Positions 1 to 12,622 of a stretch of DNA of 64,000 bases are shown here, piece after piece. The DNA is from Typha latifolia (Eukaryota > Streptophyta > Magnoliopsida > Poales > Typhaceae): the NCBI GenBank assembly GCA_019914945.1, contig CM034100.1:14147096-14211095 (forward strand), written 5' to 3'. Below the pieces are notes generated by a model, which saw only the letters and a list, made by a program, of their open reading frames with translations, had not been told where the DNA came from and made no database searches. The position numbers and the translations under genes are program-made. The first letter of the stretch is position 1. Each line of letters starts with the position of its first letter.

Positions 1-1450
1 AAATGCAAGACAAATCACACGTGATCAAGAACCCTGCCGCCAATAGATGCCATTCATATCTTGGCATGGCAAATCATGCCTGCGAACATGCACTGTGGAG
101 AGAAAAGGAGAGGAGAGTTTGCATGGGAAAGAGAGAGGGTACAACAGGCAATAGAAAGAGGGAGGCAGAACAGGAAGAACAAAGCATGCCTCGCCAGGTC
201 AATAACTGATACCTAAACGTGTAGCTATCAAGAACCGATCTAAATACATCAAGAACAATATAAATAGGAAAATTAGTCACATGCCAGAGGGCATTTTTGT
301 ACATAAAGGGTCATAAAACAAGTCATATGCTTATCATTCGATTGACAATAAAAAAAAACTAAAGTAGCCTAAGAAGGGTGCAGTGTGGGTGCATAACTGC
401 ACTTTCAGTAGTTAAGGCCTTTAAAAGGGGTCAAGTTTTAACAAAGCATTCTTCAGAATTCAGGGGTGATAAGTGACACTGGAATTAAGTTAAATGGACA
501 AAATTGTAGCAGAGAGAGAGAGAGAGTATAAAGGAGAGGAAAGCACTATTAATGCCCCCGATTCTGGTCATCCTACATCACTTATGAGCTACTATCTTTT
601 GCTGCCATCTGCCAACAGGTATGTCTCCACTTTTTAGCATAGATGGAGTTAGCCACTAACATCGCATGGAGACCTGGTTTTAAGGATAAACTGAAGGGCT
701 GTGGGTCAGGTCAAGTTTGAAGCCAAGCCAATTATCTACAACTCAAGCCTTCAAAAGTAGGTTTCAGGTTTTACCAGTACAGATCCAAACCCAAACCAAA
801 AACTTATTTCACCTTCTCCCTTCTCTCAATTACCCCTTATGGTACCACCTTAACTTCTAGGTAGAAGCCTAATTAAAGACAAAGAGGGCTTTGAGTCAAT
901 AAAAAGCAAACAAAAATTTCAATATGTTGCAATCCTCTATAATCTATATTAAACCAACAAACACGAAACTCTGGTATTTTCATACAACAACAAAATAACA
1001 CCATATTTCGGCTCATACACAAAATTATTATGTAGGAAGATCTGAGTTACAAATTTCATTGGAATATCTAACCAAGAGAACTCATGTTCAGCATGATATC
1101 ATCGATGAAGATATATCTTATTTAGCATTTCTCATGAAGGTCATTTCTTTCATTTATGTGCATGAAGCAAAAAGAACCACACAAATATTCAAATTAGTAC
1201 CTATATAATGCAATGAAAACCGTGCACATACAGAGAATTGAATATATATATATATAGTAACTCATTTATTTCAGACAGAAATTAATTATCTATTACCATT
1301 TACAAAAGAAAAGGTTGCTTAGCTGCCTTACATCAAGATGAATCAATCACCTATATAACTTTTATTATGAATGATTTACCTCTTTTTCAATTGCCATATA
1401 CCTCAAAAGTAACTTATCGCTACACTTTTGAAGGAATACTATAATATTAC
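1..1450 (-). other. KEG intron 9 (incomplete), no exon seen
   Basis: Downstream of the 1451 splice donor I searched the minus strand for the next expected KEG exon (end of the ankyrin region and start of the HERC2-like repeats) and saw none. The intron is therefore at least 1450 bp and runs off the window. It contains an (AG)8 microsatellite at 511-526 and a short TA run near 1242-1256. No other gene is apparent. Confidence 0.7.
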
Positions 1451-4400
1451 CTGCAAATTACAGTTTGCCCCAGCAGATAAAAGCAAACCAACACATGAGT
1501 TCGCACCCCTATTCAATGCAACATGCAGAGGTGTTGTATTTTGCGCATTTCTTATATCAACATCAACTCCAGCTTCTAGAATAATCTGAAAGAAAAGTCA
1601 AACAGAAACATGACATACAAATTCAATCCAAAATAAAGTTTAAATAAAGCTACACAAGAGCTGTTTTAATCATGAAGGATGTGTCACCTTGACCAATTTT
1701 GCATCATTGATCATTGCAGCTGTATGCAATGCTGTTCGGCAATGTGGTTCATCTTGAGCTTTTGGATCAGCACCAGCAGCAAGCAATAATCTTACCAATT
1801 CTCGACCCTCTGTCATACAAGTCAATCCATGAAATCAATATATCAATTATCAAATAAACATAATCTTTGATTGTCCTAAAGAGAGGAAGTGATCATAAAT
1901 GGAAAATTCAAAACTTGTGTGCTCCCTGACATTGCCATCATTTGGGGGGTTAATTAGCAAGTGCTTTTTATTCCACCAAACTAGAGAAAGTAAAAGATGA
2001 GTTTCAGGCAATCTGATTCTAGATGGAATCATAGAAGACAACTTGTGCCTAAGACCATTAGGTGTTACTAGGATTACCATGCTATGGCATGGTCACATCA
2101 GGCCAAAATTAGTCCACCCCGAGTCATAGCGGAAGTGGAGTCGGAAGAAAATGTATGAGTGCAGTGCGAGGGAAAAAGAAATTCTTTTCATCAATAAAGA
2201 GAATAAACATTTACTCCAAAGATTAATAAGACCACTTATATCAGGAGCTGTCATCTTCGCTTGAACTCTTTTTTCATCTTTACAGGAACTCTAGAGATAA
2301 CCCTCGATAATATCAGCCTAAATTATAATTGCATAATCTAGATACTCTTTTCTCCTATGTAGCCTGCATGTTATGTGACTTTTTCTGTGGCCATGCTCAC
2401 TGCCCTATTCCCCAAGCATCCTACTTGGGCACATGGAATCCATACTGCTACGTAGCATGCAAAGGAGTAAGCACAGACTGCGGTTGAGTGGGCAGTATCT
2501 ATGGCCAATTAAACTACAGGGATGAGCAAAACAGTTGTTCTAGTCATTGACAATTCAACTACAGGGATAAGTTAGCAGACATGGATGACATGGGAGTGAT
2601 GATGCAGGTGCAAGGAAAAGAAGTTTGAAAGAGGCAAAGAAGCCACTAAGTAGGAATAAAAGTAGGGCAAACACCTTTACATGATGCGGGCAAAATTATA
2701 ATGCCAAATCAGCATTCTGAGAGCATTGTGCCAGTACATGTGATATAGGGCATCTTGGATGTTTCTATTTAGGGGATAAGGCTGAGATTGGATTTGCATA
2801 TTGTGTTTTTTAATTTTAATTAACTAATAATTGCTAAATAGCAAATGTTTAATATTAATTTTTTTATTTGTATAATGAAATTTGAAATTATCTACACTAA
2901 TGATATGATGGTGTTTGAAATAATAATTTGTGTTACTAGATTTTTTTTTAACCAAGGATAGTAATATGAAGTAATATCATTTCATATAAATAGTTCTCCA
3001 TTTTAGATATTCCTTGCATAGTCCAATATACAGCAAAAATGGATTAAAACTAGGAGTATGGGATTAGTAATCTCATGGGGTATGACATCCCTTAAATAAG
3101 GCTAGGGATGACTTATCCCTTTTTATCCTTTATTGCAATCAAACGCACATTGGGAATATCAAAGATACCAACCTCACATTGCAAGCAGCAACTAGCATAG
3201 ATAAACTCTAGCCAACATGAGGCACCATAGCCAAAACAGGACATTATTACTATATTTACCGACTGACCCAACAGATTTGATTCTCTCTTGCTTGATTTGG
3301 CATAGATTTGATTCTCTCTTGCTTGATTTGGCATTACCTCTCGAATGTTTCTATGTCGAAATGGTTTCTGTCAAAGCCAACCTGCAAGCGGCAAGGTTCT
3401 GGGAGTTCCAACAAAAGCACATTGGTATCGACAGGAACTAAACAAGACAAGAAGTAGCCATTTCTTGGCCAGGACTAACTTTTCAAATTATTGTTGGAAG
3501 CTCATTGGTATCGACAGGAACTAAACAAGACAAGAACTTGCCATTTCTTGGCCAGGACTAACTTTTCAAATTATTTTTGTGATAATCATTTTTCTCTGCC
3601 TTATTGCATTTAGATAGTTTATAAAGATTTTGTGCAAAAATAAAATATGAACAGAGTATCCCAGTACCCGAATCTTCTGCCTTACGAAATTTAAATTTTG
3701 ATAAAAGACATGTTGTCTATATATAATCGCATAGGAAAAACCAAATATTTAGCTTGTTTAGAATATTAAGAGGGTTCTTGATGACTAACTATACTAGAAA
3801 TAGCGAAAGAATTTTGCAGAACTTATCTAAACATTCTTATCCAACTTACCAGTTTCATGATCTTTCTTAAGAGCTGCAGCCATACATAAAGCTGTTCCAA
3901 TGGGACTAGGTAGGTTGATTGCTTCGTGTATCTCTTCCCGTGATGCAATTTCCACCCATCTTTCCACCACAGCCACATTCCATGTTTCAATGCTCAAGTG
4001 CAAAGGTCTGTAGACAAGACGACGACTCAAATTCAGTAGATAAAAGTGCCAGTAAGAGAATTCTAAGAAAGTGTATTCAAATTAAATAGCTGATAATTAA
4101 CAAAATGGAAGCCATCAAAACATTGTTAAACTTTGTAACTTTCTCGGAAAACTTACAAAAACAAAGTAGACCTTACAGAAAGTTTCATAGGAGAGAAAGA
4201 AAATCTATCTATCTCTATTCATGCTCAAATTAATAGAATTCTGTCTTAACGGATATATTAATATGCCAATGTCCAGAAGTCCAAGAAAGTATGTTGACTT
4301 TATATTGATGACTTTATAAAAGTATTATTAACAGGACGACAACCAGTTAAATCACAATCTTTTGTGCACAACTACATAGAACAGTACAATTATGTTTCTC

Positions 4401-7400
4401 AATTTAAATACTGTTAAATTTTGGGAAAGTATGGCAATGTTGCTTCAGATTGGGCAAAGTAGCCTAAATAGAAGAATGATAGTCATTTCCTTGGGAGGAA
4501 GTTGTTGCAAGGAAATAACAAGAACAAAGAAGCCAATGAGAATTTAAACAGTGCAGGACATAGCTAAATTTAATGAATAGAAGAATAGAATGGTAAATAA
4601 ATGACGACTTTTAAGGTCAGATAATTTCTTGAGCAGTTAACATTTAAGCACCAAAGATTCAATTCTTTCCCCACAAGATATAAGTGTGGCTAACCTCCTC
4701 CTACCAATCCAACTGTGCAAAAGTCAACCCAAACCGAACCTAGCTATGCCAAACACTACCACTCTCTTCTATTCCGTCCCATGGCTGCAGGCTGTGCTGT
4801 CGGCACACCAGCGCATCCCTAGTGCCTCCAAGTCTTGTGGCCGGCATTGCAAAATCCATTGTACGATGCTTTAGTTTGCATGAACAACACATTCTTCTAA
4901 TAGATTATCTATTCTTCCTACACTATCCAAACTCTATCATATCTTGTTTTTTCTTTATCTTTTGACCTAGTCCTTCAGCTAAGTCATGTTTACTTCATCA
5001 ATTACCTTAGCTATTCTTCCAAGATCCGTGAACTTCCCTAATCTTCAGACCACTCATCAAGATTATTAATAGAAAGATATTTGCATCTGCCAATACTAAC
5101 TAATAAACCATCTCCAGAATTATGACTTCCCTTTAAGGTTCATATTCCTTCACAATGTCATTTTTCATCCATCAAAGACCCTACTAAGCAATTTGTCAAA
5201 AAAAGTGTTCCATAATTAATAGGTATATTTACATGGATACATTAAGAAAGCGTAAATTACTTAGTGAGTTGATCAATAGTGAAAACTTCTCAGGACTTGC
5301 TCACACAACACTTCCTAAGCATTTCTTAATCCTTTTTTTTTTTTGCAAACTAAGTTTGTTCTTCAAACTTATAGGAACAACAGGTGAGTTTCCCAACTTT
5401 CTAGAGTTATAGGTTAAACTGGTTTTGGTGAAAGCTAATCACCTAAAAAATAAATTAAAGAAGATTAAAAAAATAAAGCGAATCCCCTCAAGGTTAGAGC
5501 ATTCAGAAGTTTTGTACACATAGTTACAACCAGATAACTATACTGAGAGAATAATCAAGTGAAGAAACACTGACTTTGATAGTAAGTCGCTTTAACCAAA
5601 AAAAAGTTCAATCTGTTACTCTAAAAATTTGGAAACTCACCTATTCTTCCAATAAGTTTGAACATTTGACCTATTTTGAAGAAAAAATCCATTTCTTATC
5701 TAGAATTCCACTATGACTGCAGGTTAGCTACACCTACATTACACCAAAGACTCCTCATTATTATTACTAGATCCGCATGTATTTTTTTGGCACTTGTGGT
5801 TCGGACATGCCAACCCCAAATGGTTGGTACTAACAGCTTTGTTGTTGTTACTTGAGGTACGAAATAAAATACTTTTCTATTCTGCAATCAGCAACTAGTC
5901 CAGAATTAGCAAGGTGCTAGTAAAAGGAAGCCCATGAAACTCTGCACCATCATATATCTCAAAGGACGATCAGACAAAAGAAGTGATCCAGAGCTTATGT
6001 TTAGAAGCAAAAATGAGATTCTTACGTTTTTCTATGCATATTTAGTAAACCCATTGACCTGCAGCCTCCATTTTCCAAAATGACAATTGCACAATCAGTA
6101 TATCTCTTGGCAATAGCCCTATGAAGCACAGATTCACCTTCATCATCCACTGCATTAGCGTCAGCCCCAGCCAATAGTAATTCCTGTAACATGACATGGA
6201 TGAGAAACATCAACGTATTGATGGCTAAGTAAAGAGAACAGAACTGCTTAAAAGGAAGAACCAATATCAATGACCTACTTGCATGCATTCAGGTTGGCCA
6301 TATAAAGCACAAACATGAGGAAGAGAAGGACCAAAGCCTTCTCTAAGCCTAGGACAAATGTTAGCAGATTTATTGATGAGCAGACGAACACATTCTGGAG
6401 AGCCAGCAGCCAGAGCAAACACAATTGGAGGATCACCATCTTTGTCTAAAATATCTACATCAGCCTCCTTGTATGCCAAAATAGTTTCCAAAAGCTCTAA
6501 AGACCCCCGCTGGCATGCTAGATGTAGGGCAGTATGGCCATCAGCATTTTGAGCTTCCAAAAGAGAACAAACTGAACTGATGTTTCCCTCCGATGCAGCC
6601 TTTGCAAGCAGATCTCTGTCATTAGCAATAAGATGGAGGATTATACATAATGAATAACAAGGAGTAAATCTAGCAAGGAAACATAAGAGGAAAGCTTAAA
6701 TTAGTTTGACTAACCTTACACCAGCAGAGTCACCTTCTGATACAAGTCGATGCAAAACATTTGGACTATCATGAAAAACCTCCAAAACAGATGTTGGAGA
6801 TGGTTCTATAACATTTGTTGAGGAAACCTTTGTGAAATCACTGTTTAAACAAGTTTGGATGAGAATTTTCAAATTTTTTATTAAAAAAAAATCTGATAGA
6901 AGGAATTTAACGGAAAAAAAAATACATCATGCAATCAATGGGTTTGGTACATAATATAGAAAAGCAATTTCTAAAATGGATATCCATAAAAAGCTACTCA
7001 ATTTCTTGTTTGAGCAGAATGTCCTATCACTTTTAATGTGATTCTTACAAGTAAATGGTCTACGAAAATTACTTATCGGGACTAGCAGGAGGACTCTGAG
7101 GTATTTCTAGCAAATGGCGAAGAAATGTCGCTAGCATTGCTTCAAAAGTTGGCCTCTTTGAAGATCTGAACTGTAAACAGTTGCCAATCATCTTCCACAG
7201 TTCCCCAGGAATTCCTACTCCTACTACACTTGCATATTGAGGCGGTAATTTCCGAGCATTAACAACTGAGTGATAAATTTCCTCAGGAGTTAATCCAGCC
7301 CATCTGCATAAAAGATTGTCATACCTCACCATTATCATTCGAAGTGAATCAATGCCAACACAAAGAAAAGGATTAGATCACCTACGGAACAGAACCGGTG

Positions 7401-10400
7401 CACATTTCTACAAGCGTGCATCCAAAACTCCATGCATCAGACTTCGGTGATATTACATTTGCATCATCCCAGAATAGATTTAGTGACTTCTTTAGAGGCT
7501 CCCATGCCTCTGGAGCTGTGTAGTTGGGGCTTAGCAGAGTACAATCCATGCACGAATGTGTACCAGAAGAAGAGCAATCATCAGGGATTTTACGGCATAT
7601 AGCTTTCTTAAGAATTGCTGGAAGACCATAATCGGCAACAACTGCATGGCAGTTTGCATCCAATAAAAGATTGGATGGCTTCAGACTCATGCAAACAATA
7701 CCTGCTGCATGGAGTTCTGCTACTCCACGAGCTATATCTGCCCCATACCTGCAATTGCAGAATTAGTGAATTGCATAACTCAGGGCGAAAACCAACTACC
7801 CCAACCAAGATGATCTAAGGTTCTTGAGAGAAGACTCTATACATCATACAAGATTTAAGTGAATCTATTTCTTCAGATGTCACAAAGAAGACAGAGTACA
7901 TGAATTTTTCTCTAAGATGCTTATGACGACTGTATCATGATAGATAGCAATGTACCATAATTTAGCTAGGTTATAAGATAATGTGAATCTTAATAGGAAC
8001 CTTGAAAGGTGAACATGTTCAGCATGTACAACAATAGCAATAATCAAGCGTTCAGTCCCTACTACTTGGGGCCGAGCTATATGGTTCTTTTTTCTCTACT
8101 AGAATCCATTTGCATAGTTTTCTTGATAAAAGTTTTATGCTGGCTGTCAACAATAAAGCAACCTTCATTCTTTATTTGGGTTTGTGACCGGCTGTCAAAT
8201 TTTGGGTTTGTCTTCTTTCAAATATGACAAGAAAGGAAGTCTCTGTTGTGTAATATGATGAAGTATGTTATGTGTGTTACAAAGGTCACGTGATTAAATC
8301 CTTTCTTCAATCAAGAACAAGCAACTATCATATGTACTACCTCTCAACCTACATGTTTCTGTACCTAACTCATTCTACTGTATAAATCTGGTGGATATAA
8401 CACTATACTCGTGTTATGCATGACAAAACTTTGGAAAATAAAACATAGGTCTGATAATTTTAAGTGCTTCAGAATTTTCTAGACTAGTAGATAAAGAAAG
8501 ACATATATTTCAAGTTAACAATGACAAAAGGTTTAGGCAACCCATGCAACCTATTTACTTTGTTGAATAACAATCTTCACAAATATGACCGAGATAGACC
8601 CAATATATGAATTGACTAACCGAACAGGCACATTAAATTATAACTAATCTTCACACGAAATAAAATTAACTTCCATCTAACCTCAGTTTGAATCTCCAAT
8701 GCAGCATCATGAACCACATGCTTATGTTCTTTTGGTATCAAATATAAGAAATGAAATATCAAAGATCCATCAAGTAGACCATAAGGCCAGCATGATGGGC
8801 AGGGATATGATCTGCTCTCTTCAACCACATTGAGAACTCATCAACTCCATCTTAAATTCAGAAAATGGAATGGCAAGAAAATAGATTCACCTACTTTATA
8901 ACTGATTTCACATTATGCTAAACTCTTCAACCAACCAACTCTTCTAGCCTCTCATCGGATACTCTGAATGACTCACATTCTCACCAAAAAAAAATCATAG
9001 GTCTCAATACAATTGAAAACCTAATATTTATGTTATAATTCTAAATATGTTGGTTTCAGTTAGTTGTTAAAAATGTTTACCATTCTTCAAATTGAGGGTA
9101 ATTGGAGTGCTAAATATTAATCAACGCAAGTTAAGTCTAAATCATACACTAAAGAAGTTCAAATATCATTTTAAGAAAGTTTAATCATAATAATTCTTAT
9201 AATAAGTATATAAGAACAAAATGTGGAATTCAATAGTCACTCTTACGCTACTTTTCTTTTCCTTAGGATTAGAGTTACTTTTAGCTGAAAAGTATACAGT
9301 TCTAGATAACAAAATTCATTTCTCAACTGCATAACCAAAACCAGCCATTTGACTAAAGACCAATTGGAAGTACAATCATTGCATAAAACAAGAAAAATGA
9401 AGTAAAAAGGAGTAGTTATTGAAACTAGGTAAGATTGAAGAATAAAAGAACCTTTTAGCATTTGTACTTCAAAATATGCATTTTTCTTTCATCTTATTCT
9501 AATAGCATTCTATAGATAACCAAGTTTCGCATATCTCTAAAACCTAAATACTTCAAGAAAATTAGCTTGAAAAAAATTGCACATGTTTCTTAATCAACAT
9601 GGAGTGATGAAAACATAAACATGCCAAGGAAGTTCAGGAGAAGCTTTCACTGAATCACTGCATGTCGAGTCTACATATCAATGATGAACGCTATGAAGGT
9701 TTTGCCTTCAAATTCCTATCAGGTGCCGTATTTCCAAAGGGAAGAAAAATTAGAGAGAGTGAAATAGAAGAGATAAAGATGAGCATAAAAAACATGACAA
9801 AATAGAAATCAAGAAAGATCAGCAGAATGGACAGCGGGCACCCCAGAGTCAGAAAAGGCTGATTATGGATCATATTCACTCATCTCTACACTTTGTCCAC
9901 CTTGATTTTATTCAACAACCTAAGTTTCATTTTAATGCTTAGACAAAATCAATCCAGATCAACAATGAATTGATTTTAGCACGAGCTAGTCAATTTGGTG
10001 AAGTTTGGGATCATTAGCACTAATCCAGATCAATTTAGCATAAGTTAAACTCAAATGGATAAAATAGCAAGCAAACTACTTGAGTATGGTCACATCCCTT
10101 ACCTTTTGGTACAACACGGATTTTCATATGCACAATTGCACATTTTTTAAAGGAGTGATTTTGTTCCAGTTTTATAGGCAGGACTTTAGAAAGTGTCAGG
10201 TTCCTTTGTTCCTTAAGGTCCCTCTTATTATATGTACATATTTATAAAAGAGAAACGTTTCATAACGCATCAACATAAAACTAATTGCAGAAGAGACATA
10301 AGGTATATCATATTTGACTACCTTGATCTACAACCTTGTCAATAGGTTGTGTGCCACTTTTTGTTCAGCTCATATGGCAGGCTATGCCAATTATGAGGCA

Positions 10401-11959
10401 GCATGGCACTGTGACACCTCAATATTATTGACCACACTTTGTCAAAAGGGTTCCCCTGGCCTACCTTAATATTATTGACCATACTTAATATGATCAAACC
10501 ATACTAAATATGATCAAATATGGGTCATCAATGAGGCTGCCACTAATTATCATCTTCTTTTCCATCATTTTCTTGCTTGTCTAAACAAAGTGTGTAGAAA
10601 ACTATACACGTTGATTGAACCAACATCCCGTGAGTGTTGCCCCTGAATAACTTATTCCCAATTCAATAATTGCATTAGACAAAGTTCTAGCGAAACGACA
10701 ATTTGCAGTGTAATGAACAATCCACATCCCCATGTACGAATTATTCAACTTGCATAGTTGCACTGTAAAAGAATATAAACTTGACGTCATCCAATCTTCA
10801 GGACCAACTTTTACTAGCCCTACAAAAGCCTCCTTACTAGAAAAAAAAAAAAAACTCCACGTTGAAGCTTCCCGTGTATGCATTGCCAAACTATGAAAAC
10901 AATCCGAAGTTATCCATACATGGAGAAGATAAAGAATACTCCACCAGTGAACTAAGTAAAAGCGATACGTTAAAAGATCTAAGCTGGATTTAGCAAACTA
11001 GTCGTGTAGTGCATCATGCGAACTGTTTGTACTAATCTAATACGACAACATTATACATTACCAAAGTTGCTCCAATATTTTGAAGGATTATAAGCATAAC
11101 TGCACTCATTAAATGAATCAATTTTACGCAAGAATGTACAATTCTGCAAACTAAAGGAATAGCTCAAAATAGTCAGTCCAGAAGACTAAATTTTAAGAAA
11201 CTGTTATGTCCGTTCTTCTTATGATTCTTTCCAAGAAAGTAGCAAAACAAACCTGAGGATCTGCTCCAAGGTGAGGCGACCTTTGTTCTGCTGCATCTCA
11301 GACTGGATGGACCCTTCATACTTGTCCATCACCAGGCAAAGGTATCCATCCATCCGGATCGCCCCATGGAAGGTGCAAACATTCCTGCACCACATCGAGG
11401 CCCGGCGCAGCCGCTCGAGCTGGCTCTGCAGGCTGTCTAACACCATATCCCCCGTGACCGCGATCCTTTTCACCACCACCTGGTGCCGGCACCTCCCGGC
11501 CCCCCGCCCTGGCACCACCGAAGAGGACGACGCCGGGCCCCAGGACAGCACGGCGGACCAGGTCTCCTGCCCAGCCCTCCGCGACTCCCCAATCCGCCGC
11601 AAAAGCTTGAGGTCCTGGTGCGAGCTGAGATCGATCGGGGAATTGGAACCGGAGCAGCACCCGGTGACGTCCTCCTCCTCCTCGTCCTCGTCGTCGGAGG
11701 GGTCGCAGTCGAAGGATGGGGAGGACGGGGAGGAGGTGAGGAGCGAGAGGATGGCGAAGTTCTTGCGGAGGGCGCTGACGCTGTTCCCAACGGCGGTGGG
11801 GTGTCGGCATCGGGGGCAGGAGAGGGAGGTGGCGGTGGCGGCCGCGAACATGCGTGCGAGGCACGCGCGGCAGAACCCGTGGCCGCAGTGGAGTAGAAGG
11901 GGCGTCCGCTCCTCCTCGTCGTACCGCATGTGGCAAACCGAGCAGCACGGCACCTTCAT
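1451..11959 (-). CDS. KEG: KEEP ON GOING (KEG)-type RING E3 ubiquitin ligase, 5' part
   Basis: Nine exons read in frame for 779 codons: 11253-11959, 7386-7748, 7073-7303, 6715-6840, 6279-6615, 6026-6183, 3850-4007, 1688-1809, 1451-1585. Each junction has GT-AG borders and matching phase. The start is the first ATG (11959); an upstream in-frame TTG is not a start. Domains: RING at residues 6-51 (C6, C9, H27, C30, C33, C48, C51), an acidic stretch near 88-97, a kinase-like domain about 118-400 with candidate ATP lysine K164, then ankyrin repeats from about 480 on. The catalytic HRD reads C-M-S (255-257) and DFG reads D-Y-G (275-277), as is usual in KEG. In Arabidopsis, KEG ubiquitinates ABI5 at the trans-Golgi/early endosome and restrains abscisic acid signalling. 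The family continues into HERC2-like repeats, which are not in this window, so the gene is cut by the window edge. Identity is firm; exact orthology is inferred. Confidence 0.95.
2757..3156. mobile_element. candidate MITE remnant in KEG intron 7
   Basis: The AT-rich block is bounded by imperfectly inverted ends. The left has AGGGGATAAG near 2771-2780 and the right has its inverse, CTTATCCCT, near 3111-3119. The outer parts resemble the GTTTGATTGCAAT-type termini common on plant MITEs. No clean target-site duplication was found, so boundaries are approximate. It lies inside the intron between the exons at 3850-4007 and 1688-1809. Confidence 0.35.
3273..3334. repeat. 31-bp perfect tandem duplication in KEG intron 7
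   Basis: Two adjacent identical 31-bp units (3273-3303 and 3304-3334) begin AGATTTGATT and end TTTGGCAT. They are intronic and have no coding role. Confidence 0.9.
3420..3582. repeat. 83-bp near-perfect tandem duplication in KEG intron 7
   Basis: Units begin at 3420 and 3503 (period 83). Both start CATTGGTATCGACAGG and end in TTTTCAAATTATT. They differ at only a few bases, so the duplication is recent. It lies about 90 bp from the 31-bp duplication at 3273-3334. Confidence 0.88.
7749..11252 (-). other. long KEG intron 1 (3.5 kb)
   Basis: This GT-AG intron splits the kinase-like domain, between the codons for QIL and RYGAD. It is AT-rich, has no supported ORF on either strand, and contains short local direct repeats (for example AATATTATTGACCA twice near 10422 and 10470). 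I could not assign a transposon family. Confidence 0.8.
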
Positions 11960-12100
11960 CCCCAAAACCCCCCCTCCTTTTCCTCCTCCTATTCCTTGAT
12001 CAATCCCAGAAATAAAGGGGAAACAAAAACTGAATCTTGGAGAACACCCCAGATCTGGAATTGGAAACGAGAAGAGGAGAAGCTCGAAGATGAGTAAAAA

Positions 12101-12148
12101 GAGAGAGAGAGAGAGAGAGTAGAGATATTGGGGAGTTCGGTTGCGCTG

Positions 12149-12183
<35 letters not shown>

Positions 12184-12226
12184 CTCTATTTCTCTATCTA
12201 TCTATCTCTCTCTCTCTATCTCTCTC
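12101..12226. repeat. (GA)n and compound (CTAT)n/(CT)n microsatellites upstream of KEG
   Basis: A (GA)n run occupies 12101-12119. A CTAT tetranucleotide run of about eight units follows from 12150 to about 12182, grading into imperfect TCTA/TCTC to 12226. On the KEG coding strand the first run is pyrimidine-rich and lies 140-160 bp upstream of the start codon, within the probable 5' UTR or core promoter. Length polymorphism is likely. Confidence 0.9.
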
Positions 12227-12580
12227 GAGTCCGCCCTTTTCCTTTGGGTTCGCTTTGCTGCTTTCTTTGGCTCGTCGTCCTCCGCCCACCTTTTCTTCCG
12301 CCTGCCCACTGTGGTAACACTTCGTGTAAATTCTCCTCCTCCTTTTTATTGGTATTTTTCCGTTTATTTTCGCTCAATTCATCTCGATGGGGGTTAGTTT
12401 TGGTTGCCTGTAGAGCTTGCTGTCAGTGTTATGTGTACTTGGCAGAGGGTAGTTCGCTTGGGACTACGCGGCTTGGTTTCCTGCACTGCGCGTGCCCGAG
12501 ATCTCGTGGAGATTGAGGTGGTCAGGTTAGGTAAGAGATATTTTTCCCCTTACTGGGAGAAAACTTAAAAAATCTATCAT

Positions 12581-12622
12581 AATTCATAATTCATAATTCA
12601 TAATTCATAATTCATAATTCAT
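12581..12622. repeat. six tandem AATTCAT heptamers
   Basis: Six exact copies of the 7-bp unit AATTCAT span 42 bp, in the spacer between the divergent KEG and STELLO genes. Confidence 0.95.

Noticed and set aside
1..1450. Next KEG exon
   Set aside because: No minus-strand segment encodes the expected end of the ankyrin or HERC2-like repeat region with splice sites, so it must lie outside the window.
11271..11999. 242-aa plus-strand open frame opposite KEG exon 1 (and other long frames there)
   Set aside because: It is antisense to a GC-rich exon with a clear RING/kinase product; GC-rich codons remove stops from the other frames.
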